Below, piece after piece: positions 1-5,429 of a DNA stretch of 8,338 nt (the first letter of the stretch is position 1; each line of letters begins with the position of its first letter). Under the pieces are notes generated by a model. The model was not told the DNA's origin. It saw only the letters and a program-made list of their open reading frames with translations, and searched no databases. Source of the stretch: Duncaniella sp. (GTDB lineage: Bacteria; Bacteroidota; Bacteroidia; Bacteroidales; Muribaculaceae); contig JAFLRW010000082.1 in NCBI GenBank assembly GCA_022511285.1, forward strand, positions 1-8,338, written 5' to 3'. A program made the position numbers and the translations under genes.

Positions 1-24
1 ATAATTATCATTGATGGCAATCAT
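1..24 (-). CDS. dapL: Start of LL-diaminopimelate aminotransferase-like gene (partial)
   Basis: Read on the minus strand from an ATG at 24-22, the window edge holds eight open codons, MIAINDNY. This resembles the N-terminus of Bacteroidota LL-diaminopimelate aminotransferase, which from memory begins like M-x-x-(I/V)-N-(D/E)-N-Y-L-K-L-P-G-S-Y-L-F. That PLP enzyme makes LL-diaminopimelate from tetrahydrodipicolinate, and DapF then epimerises its product. The start lies 15 bases after the dapF stop, in the same direction, behind a purine-rich AAAGAGA stretch that could serve as ribosome binding site. A dapF-dapL pair is common in Bacteroidota, as I recall. Only eight residues are visible, so the call rests on position plus a short match. 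Confidence 0.6.
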
Positions 25-39
25 ATATCTCTTTATGTT

Positions 40-927
40 TCAATTCTGACGTAAATACACTCCGTTAAACACTTCTGCGGCCGGGCCTGTCATCATCACC
101 GGGGCCTCAGGCGCTCCGGCCCACTCTATCAGCAGGTCGCCTCCACGCAGTCTCACAGTGACACTCCGCTCAGCCCTTCCTGTCAGAGCCGCGGCCACAG
201 CAGTGGCACAAGCGCCGGTGCCGCAGGCAAGAGTCTCGCCGGTGCCGCGCTCCCACACTCTCACTTCAATGAGTTGAGGGGTCACTACCCGCGCAAATTC
301 AATATTGGCTCTATCAGGCCAAATCGGATGACGCTCCAAGAGGGGTCCGAGACGGAAGAAGTCATCATCAGCCAGCGGTGTGTCAATGAACACCACTCCG
401 TGGGGATTACCCATTGAGACGGCAGTCACTCTCAGGGAATCGCTCCCGATATTCACCTCGGCCTCAATCATTTGCTCAGCCTGACAACTAACTGGAATCT
501 CTACCGTAGAAAGAATCGGAGCCCCCATGTTAACTGTGACTGTCTTCAACTCACCACCCTCCTTATTAAGAGACAAAACCTTGATACCCGATGGGGTTTC
601 AAGGTTTATGTGGTCTGCGGGGGCGAGGTTTCGCGAGTGGAGCCAGGCGGCTATGCAACGGGAGGCGTTGCCACACATACGGGCTTCTGACCCATCGTTG
701 TTAAACATCCTCATCCTGACGTGTGCCCCGCTGATTGTGGGTGGGCAGATTAGCACTATTCCATCGCCTCCCACCCCGGTGTGTCGGTCGCTCATCTCCC
801 GTGCAAGGTCGGGAAGCCGAGCCGGCACCGACTCTCTGCAATCAATGTAGATGTAGTCATTGCCTATTCCGTGCATTTTGGTGAATGGTATCACCTCACG
901 GGCACTTATTGGTTTGGTGTGAGCCAT
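40..927 (-). CDS. dapF: Diaminopimelate epimerase
   Basis: DapF interconverts LL- and meso-diaminopimelate in the cytosol, supplying lysine and the peptidoglycan cross-linking residue; it is a cofactor-independent two-cysteine racemase. The 295-residue product shows the family hallmarks: the N-terminal K-M-H-G-I-G-N-D-Y motif (residues 17-25), GVGGDG (51-56), the first catalytic cysteine in NNDGSEARMCGN (Cys85), MGNPH (172-176), and the second catalytic cysteine in ERGTGETLACGTGACA (Cys235). Length fits the usual 270-290, with about 15 extra N-terminal residues before the core. The ATG at 927 is the first in frame after a good -7 box at 966-973. It is probably co-transcribed with the dapL-like start at 24. 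Both catalytic cysteines are present, so it should be active. Confidence 0.97.
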   Translation of the reverse strand: MAHTKPISAREVIPFTKMHGIGNDYIYIDCRESVPARLPDLAREMSDRHTGVGGDGIVLICPPTISGAHVRMRMFNNDGSEARMCGNASRCIAAWLHSRNLAPADHINLETPSGIKVLSLNKEGGELKTVTVNMGAPILSTVEIPVSCQAEQMIEAEVNIGSDSLRVTAVSMGNPHGVVFIDTPLADDDFFRLGPLLERHPIWPDRANIEFARVVTPQLIEVRVWERGTGETLACGTGACATAVAAALTGRAERSVTVRLRGGDLLIEWAGAPEAPVMMTGPAAEVFNGVYLRQN

Positions 928-965
928 TTGATAGCTTTTTTACCTATTATGACCTAAAATCACCG

Positions 966-973
966 CAAAGTTA
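966..973 (-). promoter_or_regulatory. Bacteroidota -7 box for dapF
   Basis: On the minus strand the sequence reads TAACTTTG, a full match to the Bacteroidota sigma-ABfr -7 consensus TAnnTTTG. A TTTG lies 22 bases upstream (996-999) and a CTTG 18 bases upstream (992-995), either of which could be the -33 element. Transcription would start near 960, giving a leader of about 30 bases before the dapF ATG. Confidence 0.65.
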
Positions 974-1028
974 AGCATTTTGCTACAAAAGCAAGCAAAA
1001 ACGACCGATTTTTTTTGCTGTTCGTTTC

Positions 1029-1060
1029 GGAATCTACAGAAATCTACATTGGAATCTACA
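1029..1060. repeat. Three 10-base direct repeats (GGAATCTACA)
   Basis: GGAATCTACA at 1029-1038 is followed immediately by GAAATCTACA at 1039-1048, then two bases (TT), then GGAATCTACA at 1051-1060. The shared 8-mer AATCTACA recurs at 10- and 12-base steps, about one helical turn, as expected for repeated protein sites on one DNA face. They sit between the dapF promoter and the ATPase promoter. An operator for the divergent units, or the edge of an inserted segment, are both possible; neither is shown. Confidence 0.7.
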
Positions 1061-1137
1061 AACCTGCATTTTAATATTTTTCGGTGGCTTAATTTCTAAT
1101 ATATGTGGTTATATGCTGTTTTGTACAGAAAAATGCG

Positions 1138-1145
1138 TACCTTTG
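1138..1145 (+). promoter_or_regulatory. Bacteroidota -7 box for the ATPase operon
   Basis: TACCTTTG matches TAnnTTTG exactly. The upstream -33 element is weak: TTTG at 1120-1123 is only 14 bases away, closer than the usual spacing of about 19-21. It is the only good plus-strand box I see before the ATPase gene, and would give a 5' leader of about 135 bases. Confidence 0.55.
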
Positions 1146-1223
1146 TGTGCGTATAAGTTATTGAAGATGAAACGAGATTGAACAGAATTATGTTTCAACA
1201 ATAATCTTGAGAACTTACGCGCA
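1146..1223 (+). repeat. Imperfect inverted repeat in the ATPase operon leader
   Basis: The left arm (1146-1159) pairs with 1212-1223: eight consecutive pairs including one G-U, a two-base bulge (1154-1155), then four more pairs (1156-1159 with 1212-1215). Weaker pairing continues to about 1164/1207. Inside it, TGAAAC (1168-1173) is exactly complementary to GTTTCA (1192-1197), so a nested two-part structure is possible. No U-run follows, so it is not a simple terminator. It begins right at the -7 box, so it could act as a DNA site rather than RNA. Confidence 0.45.
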
Positions 1224-1286
1224 GATGATGAGCAATAGAAGGTGGAACTCATAGAGCGGTATGCTTGAGAATTAAAAATAGCAGTT

Positions 1287-2438
1287 ATGAAAGAATATAT
1301 TACGATAAAGAATTTTGGTCCCCTGATTTATATTAAGAATCTTGAGATTAAGCAATTTACATTTTTCATAGGAGAGTCGGCATCCGGCAAGAGTACTCTT
1401 ATGAAAGTTGTAGCGATGATGCGCTACCTGTACAAGATGGCGAATATCCGTTCATACTTACGTCATTCCAAGATTTCAAAGTCTCCCTTCAGAATGCGAT
1501 TAAACACAATGATGGAGCGTCAGGGTATGGGAAAGATGTTTGATAAAAATAGCTTTATCGTATATCGTATAGAGATTAATTCAGATGTTTCATACGAGGT
1601 AAGAATTGAAAATGGCAAACTTAATGTGCCTATTATCCCAAAGGAAGATCTGATGTTTCGCAAGGTATCATTCGTGTCTGAAAATAGAAACGTAATCCCG
1701 ACATGGGCACAAAAAGCTTGGAAGAACAAGGGAGCAACTCTTGGTTACTATTTCCACGAAACAAATGATGACTTTGGCTATGCCTCGGAAGGAGATAAGA
1801 CAATAGATCTCGATCATGTAGGCATGAGGATGTCTATTACCCATCCTAAAGGCAAACCTACTCGTTACCAAATTATGCCTATGGATGAGAGACATGCATC
1901 TATTGAACTGACAGAAGCATCTTCCGGAATTCAGACATCTGCTCCGTTGATGTTGATAGTTAATTACTTGGCAAAAGATTTTTCTTTTAAGGATGCATTT
2001 AATCGCTCTGTGATGAGTTTTCTTTATGAAACAGATAATTTGAGCCGCTTCAAGGCTGCCAGCGAACCGACAGCACTTCCTAAGGTTGTTGATGTCCACA
2101 TTGAAGAACCAGAATTGAGCCTGTACCCCAATGCCCAATGTAAACTCATTGAAAAGATAATCTATATAGCAAAAGAGTCAACTTCTGACCGCACCATCAA
2201 TATGATGATAGCAACCCATAGCCCATACATATTAAACTATCTGAATATCGTACTCAATCAAAAGAAAGATGGACGTGCGAATTTAACACCGGAAAACTTG
2301 GCGGTGTATCGTTTATATGAGGGAAAGAGTCAGAATTTGGTTGCTAAAGATGACAAAGGACGTGATATAGTCGACAGTTATGACTTGTCAGAGATGATGA
2401 GTTCAATCTATAATGAGTTTATACATCTTTTTGTATGA
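1287..2438 (+). CDS. AAA/ABC-like ATPase (OLD/AAA_15-type), defence-like
   Basis: This 383-residue P-loop ATPase belongs to the OLD/AAA_15/AAA_21 group, whose members clamp DNA or sense invaders and drive a partner nuclease or toxin. Visible motifs in order: Walker A GESASGKST (29-37); an ABC-signature-like EASSGIQTSAPL (210-221); Walker B with a double glutamate, VDVHIEEPELSLYP (268-281); and a switch histidine in IATHSPYIL (His311). There is no room for a C-terminal TOPRIM domain, unlike full OLD or GajA proteins, so any nuclease activity must lie elsewhere. Residues 40-205 form the lineage-specific insertion. Its stop overlaps the next start (ATGA, 2435-2438), which implies translational coupling with the partner. 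Base composition is lower than in dapF (about 38% against 58% GC in single 60-base rows counted by eye). I do not recognise a named system. Confidence 0.85.
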   Translation: MKEYITIKNFGPLIYIKNLEIKQFTFFIGESASGKSTLMKVVAMMRYLYKMANIRSYLRHSKISKSPFRMRLNTMMERQGMGKMFDKNSFIVYRIEINSDVSYEVRIENGKLNVPIIPKEDLMFRKVSFVSENRNVIPTWAQKAWKNKGATLGYYFHETNDDFGYASEGDKTIDLDHVGMRMSITHPKGKPTRYQIMPMDERHASIELTEASSGIQTSAPLMLIVNYLAKDFSFKDAFNRSVMSFLYETDNLSRFKAASEPTALPKVVDVHIEEPELSLYPNAQCKLIEKIIYIAKESTSDRTINMMIATHSPYILNYLNIVLNQKKDGRANLTPENLAVYRLYEGKSQNLVAKDDKGRDIVDSYDLSEMMSSIYNEFIHLFV

Positions 2439-3136
2439 TTGAGTCGTTTTTGAAAGAAACTTTCCCCCGTCACTATGGGGTTGATCCGGAGACGGTGAAT
2501 GTTCCTATTGAACGTATTCAAGAACCTTTCTCAAAAGCTGACCGCAAAGCATGTAACGATGCCGCCAACACTCGATACAACAAGAAAGGCGTATTTGATA
2601 AATATAGGGAAGTGTGCTCAACGTGCGATAAAGTTGTTCTGAAGGTTGATAATAAAGGTCACGAAATAACCATTGTTGAATTTGAGAATTATATCATTAG
2701 CTTACCAAATAATCAAATAGCAGAGAGTCGTTGTGACCTTCTTATGACTGACGGCGATCCTCATAATAAAATAGTGTTTTGCGACCTATGTTGTTACGAT
2801 GAAAAATATATAGAACCTAATAGTGGGCATCATCCTGAAGGAAAGAGAGCATTTGCACAAAAGCAAATGGAAGAATCAATCGAGATGTTTATGGGTATTG
2901 ATGTGCTGAACCAGTATATTTTAACATACCCGGAGAAAGTGTGTTTATTTGCTTATAGAGCATATAATGCTATCCAAGAACCAGTTACAGCCCAAAGAGG
3001 GAATGCTGAGAATAATATGCAGGCGATGATGGTTACAGCGTCGTCCGTTAGCGGGAGTATTGTTACAGAAAATAAGGTCTTGAACCATAACTTTATCTTT
3101 GTTCAGAATAAATATCCCGCTGTATATAATTGGTAA
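2435..3136 (+). CDS. Partner protein of the AAA ATPase, unknown function
   Basis: I do not recognise a named family for this 233-residue protein. It starts within the last codons of the ATPase gene (ATGA overlap), so the two are almost surely made together and likely form a complex. No signal peptide or membrane segment is visible. Residues 78-155 suggest a strand-strand-strand-helix layout: ITIVEFENYII, then RCDLLMTDG (Asp101), then KIVFCDLCCY (Asp117), then a helix KRAFAQKQMEESIEMF. This resembles the core of PD-(D/E)xK nucleases, but cysteine (119) stands where the catalytic lysine is expected. Alternatively, C61-x2-C64 and C116-x2-C119 could form a zinc site. Function as effector, sensor or antitoxin is open. 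It ends 20 bases before the convergent DUF4924 gene. Confidence 0.8.
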   Translation: MIESFLKETFPRHYGVDPETVNVPIERIQEPFSKADRKACNDAANTRYNKKGVFDKYREVCSTCDKVVLKVDNKGHEITIVEFENYIISLPNNQIAESRCDLLMTDGDPHNKIVFCDLCCYDEKYIEPNSGHHPEGKRAFAQKQMEESIEMFMGIDVLNQYILTYPEKVCLFAYRAYNAIQEPVTAQRGNAENNMQAMMVTASSVSGSIVTENKVLNHNFIFVQNKYPAVYNW

Positions 3137-3156
3137 GCTATGTGCAATTCTTAATT

Positions 3157-3714
3157 CTATTTTTCAATTATCCGCTCAAAGAGGTTGCCGGCTTCGTCAA
3201 GATGGAAGTTTCGGGTAAGAGTGGAGATGAATTTTGTGATTTGTCCAACAGCCAAAAGCGTCTCCGGGCTCACTTCACGGCCCTGCAGACGGAGCATTAA
3301 CATTCCGTAGAGAGCATTGAAGCAGGTCTCAAGCTCGCCCACCGGAATTGTGCCGCTCTTGGAGCGCAATTCCACTATGAAAGGGAGTGTTTTATAAAAC
3401 TCTGCCGTGTATTCGGGGAAGTGTGGGTCCTTTAGCAGAGCTAAATGCAAATCCGTGAGGCGGATAAGCACATTTTTGTTGATCTGCAAGTGGCCCGACT
3501 TTTCCACCCCCTCACGACGCATCATTTCTATCAGCCCCTCATACCAATCTGTCATTTCTTGCTTTTGGGGCTGTGTAAGGTCAAAGCGATCTATGACATT
3601 AATCTTGATTCTGTCAATATCCAGACCGTTGGCTCGAATCAAATCCTCGACCTGCCACATATATATAAGGTATTCCGCAATATTCTCTTTGCGTTTCTGT
3701 CCGGCGATAATCAT
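3157..3714 (-). CDS. DUF4924 family protein
   Basis: This 185-residue protein matches, from memory, the Bacteroidota-restricted DUF4924 family across its length. Recognisable segments are the start MIIAGQKRKENIAEYLIYMW, the stretch DWYEGLIEMMRREGVEKSGH, LTDLHLALLKDPHFPEY, YKTLPFIVELRSKSG, and ETCFNALYGMLMLRLQGREVSPET. It looks all-helical and cytosolic, without signal peptide, membrane segments or obvious catalytic motif; its role is unknown. It is the second gene of a minus-strand operon, starting 21 bases after the stop of the cyclophilin-like gene. Its own 3' end faces the ATPase-partner gene only 20 bases away with no clear terminator between, so read-through between the convergent units is likely. 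Confidence 0.85.
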   Translation of the reverse strand: MIIAGQKRKENIAEYLIYMWQVEDLIRANGLDIDRIKINVIDRFDLTQPQKQEMTDWYEGLIEMMRREGVEKSGHLQINKNVLIRLTDLHLALLKDPHFPEYTAEFYKTLPFIVELRSKSGTIPVGELETCFNALYGMLMLRLQGREVSPETLLAVGQITKFISTLTRNFHLDEAGNLFERIIEK

Positions 3715-3735
3715 AATACAAGCGGTTTTATTCCG

Positions 3736-4275
3736 TTAGTTAACTCTTATTTTCTTTCCGTCGCTCACATAAACGCCCGGTGTCAACTGTCCGGATGCCA
3801 CACGTCGGCCATTGAGGTCGAAAACTTCTCCCGCCGACTCTTGGTCAGCACCGATTTCTTCGATTCCGGACGACAGGGCAGAGATTGTCAACATAACATT
3901 CCCACTGCCGAGAAACTCCTTGACCGTAGCAGCCGTGGCTGAGTCGATTCTGCCAAGAGGGGTGTAATCCCAAGTATTGCTGTCATAAAATATCACAATC
4001 TGACGTCCGAGATAGAGCATTATATCGCCGGGGACGGTGGTAATCTGCCTGTCGGCGGCAGGGAGCGACTGCGGCAGCTGGCCCACGACTTCAAAACCGC
4101 CATAGGGACTCATATTTACCTCCATCGGGAGAAGATGCATCAATTCGGCCGCCGCCGTATTGTCGGCAAGTGTTGCCGTGAGGCTTTTGCCATTGGCCGT
4201 AAGGATTATTTTATTTTGAGAAAAGGCCATAATGTGAATTGTTATCAGTAAACCAAGTATTATAAAACGTCTCAT
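3736..4275 (-). CDS. Secreted cyclophilin-like fold protein with sorting-like C-terminus
   Basis: The 179-residue product begins with a signal peptide (about residues 1-19, ending MAFSQ), so it is exported. Residues 22-135 resemble the Cyclophil_like2 domain: IILTANGKSLTATLADNTAA, then LLPMEVNMSPYGGFE, a TTVPGDIMLYLGRQIVIFYD stretch, and YTPLGRID. This fold recalls cyclophilin, but members are not established proline isomerases, so no enzyme activity is claimed. The last 30 or so residues (from about 149: VFDLNGRRV, then LTPGVYVSDGKKIRV) match the Bacteroidales C-terminal motif related to type IX secretion sorting domains. The combination suggests delivery across the outer membrane or surface retention; this is inference. 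It is the first gene of the operon with DUF4924, behind a good -7 box at 4300-4307. Confidence 0.8.
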   Translation of the reverse strand: MRRFIILGLLITIHIMAFSQNKIILTANGKSLTATLADNTAAAELMHLLPMEVNMSPYGGFEVVGQLPQSLPAADRQITTVPGDIMLYLGRQIVIFYDSNTWDYTPLGRIDSATAATVKEFLGSGNVMLTISALSSGIEEIGADQESAGEVFDLNGRRVASGQLTPGVYVSDGKKIRVN

Positions 4276-4299
4276 ATTTAGATAGCATCAATTATGACG

Positions 4300-4307
4300 C
4301 AAATTTA
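4300..4307 (-). promoter_or_regulatory. Bacteroidota -7 box for the cyclophilin-like/DUF4924 operon
   Basis: On the minus strand the sequence is TAAATTTG, matching TAnnTTTG. A weak -33 candidate (CTTGG on the minus strand) lies just over 20 bases upstream. The predicted leader before the ATG at 4275 is about 20 bases. The divergent gene at 4422 shares this 146-base gap, but I see no comparable plus-strand box. Confidence 0.6.
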
Positions 4308-4421
4308 CAACATTCATGCTAATAATACACCAAGTTAATTAAACCTTTTCTTAGCGGCAGAGTCTATATGTTAAAGGACGTGAATCCTGAACAATAATAA
4401 CCCATTAACCCCTACTGACTT

Positions 4422-5327
4422 ATGAAAAGCTTTCTCCGCAACACAGTGCTTTTTATGGCAGCAGCCAGCATGGCAGCACCGTCAGTGATGGCTGACGGAC
4501 GTCACCCCGGGGCTTCATCAGTGCGTCAACAGACATCTGCCTCGGCTCAAACAAAATCCCAACGCGGCACCTCAGGCCGACCCGGTCTTGGCGGCAGCAA
4601 CAAGGGAAACGGCAACGCTTCAAAGCCTGGCAACAGTGGCAATAACGGCACCTCACGTCCAGGGTCCGGCAACAACAACACACCGCGTCCCGGTTCGGGC
4701 AACAACAACACGCCGCGTCCCGGTTCGGGCAGCAAGCCGGGCAACGGTAGCCGTCCCGACATCAATCGGCCTTCACCGGGCCCTTCACCGGGAAATGTGC
4801 GTCCGGGACATCCCGGCACTCATCCTCCTGTGATGCAACCGCCCCACAGGCCATATCGCCCTTCGTTCATACGCCCCTCTTATCGCCCCGTGCCTCCTCC
4901 TGCCTGGCGTCCTCGACATGGTCTGCCTGTGATACGAGGCATCCTCGGACTGACATTTGGCTCGGCACTCGGAGTGTCGCTCGACTATCTGTATGGCAAC
5001 GGATATGTGGTCGACGGCTATTCCAACGACATTGTCTTCCTGCGCAACGTCCCGGCGCTCAACTACATCTGGACTGACGGAGCGCTCTACTACGGTTCTC
5101 GCGGGTTTGACGTCTCGTCGTTCTACTATTCTACTCCGGCCTACGATATGTCACGCTACAACGGTTGCTACTCTGCTCTGACCACAACATACGGTGCTCC
5201 CGTCAGCGTCAACAATTCAGGCGGCGTGCTCACAGCTACATGGTTTGGAGGAAACAGCGGCTATGTCACACTGTCATACGGCTCATCGTCAGGCCGCTTC
5301 CTCACTACCCTCACCTTCGGAATCTAA
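4422..5327 (+). CDS. Secreted Gly/Pro/Asn-rich protein with conserved-looking C-terminal domain
   Basis: This 301-residue protein has a signal peptide (residues 1-24, cleavage after VMA). Residues 26-160 are a low-complexity, basic, Gly/Pro/Asn/Ser-rich linker that includes tandem copies of RPGSGNNNTP (from residue 79) and Pro/Arg-rich blocks such as RPYRPSFIRPSYRPVPPP. The C-terminal part (about 165-301) is ordered-looking and Tyr/Gly-rich: GILGLTFGSALGVSLDYLYG, YSNDIVFLRNVP, a YNGCYSALTTTYGAPVSV stretch, and the ending TATWFGGNSGYVTLSYG. I recall similar C-terminal domains in other Bacteroidales secreted proteins but no named function. The linker may tether the domain to the peptidoglycan or envelope; that is a guess. 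It has no lipobox, so it is periplasmic or secreted. Confidence 0.8.
   Translation: MKSFLRNTVLFMAAASMAAPSVMADGRHPGASSVRQQTSASAQTKSQRGTSGRPGLGGSNKGNGNASKPGNSGNNGTSRPGSGNNNTPRPGSGNNNTPRPGSGSKPGNGSRPDINRPSPGPSPGNVRPGHPGTHPPVMQPPHRPYRPSFIRPSYRPVPPPAWRPRHGLPVIRGILGLTFGSALGVSLDYLYGNGYVVDGYSNDIVFLRNVPALNYIWTDGALYYGSRGFDVSSFYYSTPAYDMSRYNGCYSALTTTYGAPVSVNNSGGVLTATWFGGNSGYVTLSYGSSSGRFLTTLTFGI
4656..4735 (+). repeat. In-frame 30-base tandem repeat encoding RPGSGNNNTP
   Basis: Two full 30-base units lie at 4656-4685 and 4686-4715, followed by a partial third (4716-4730 identical to unit 2, then diverging). Each full unit encodes RPGSGNNNTP. Units 1 and 2 differ only at synonymous third positions (for example CCA GGG TCC against CCC GGT TCG), so the repeat is maintained at protein level and its number can vary without frameshift. 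Confidence 0.9.
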
Positions 5328-5429
5328 CCTTGTTTCCTCTTGTAGAGTGCCTTGCGGCTTCTCTGTCGGGATAGATTTTTCGAAAATGAAATATCAGGTG
5401 GTTTTTAACAGACATATACAGACAGAAGT

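Larger units (their letters stand above)
928..1286. other. 359-base intergenic region between dapF and the ATPase operon
   Basis: This AT-rich gap separates two divergent transcription units. It holds the dapF -7 box (966-973), an eight-T run (1011-1018) without a preceding hairpin, three 10-base repeats (1029-1060), a plus-strand -7 box (1138-1145), and an imperfect inverted repeat (1146-1223). I see no convincing gene. The longest start-to-stop stretches in the leader are trivial, for example nine codons at 1225-1254. Confidence 0.7.

Noticed and set aside
472..850. Two overlapping plus-strand open frames inside dapF
   Set aside because: They lie antisense to a clear dapF with both catalytic cysteines, and their translations show no family pattern.
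1011..1018. Rho-independent terminator ending in the eight-T run
   Set aside because: No stable hairpin precedes it on the plus strand and no gene ends there.
1029..1060. CRISPR array or origin iterons
   Set aside because: Units are only 10 bases with 0-2 base spacers, there are three, and no cas or replication gene is nearby.
1668..2138. 156-codon minus-strand open frame inside the ATPase gene
   Set aside because: Cys/Arg/His-rich translation with no domain pattern; the opposite strand encodes the conserved signature and Walker B region.
3137..3156. Terminator between the convergent partner and DUF4924 genes
   Set aside because: Only 20 bases with no stable stem; the nearby T-run at 3160-3164 is within the DUF4924 coding end.
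3407..3942. Plus-strand open frames (110 and 165 codons) across the DUF4924 and cyclophilin-like genes
   Set aside because: They cross the boundary of two recognisable minus-strand genes and resemble no protein family.
4453..4833. Alternative frames in the Gly/Pro repeat region, both strands
   Set aside because: Low-complexity GC-rich repeats keep several frames open; only the frame from 4422 has a signal peptide and an ordered C-terminal domain.
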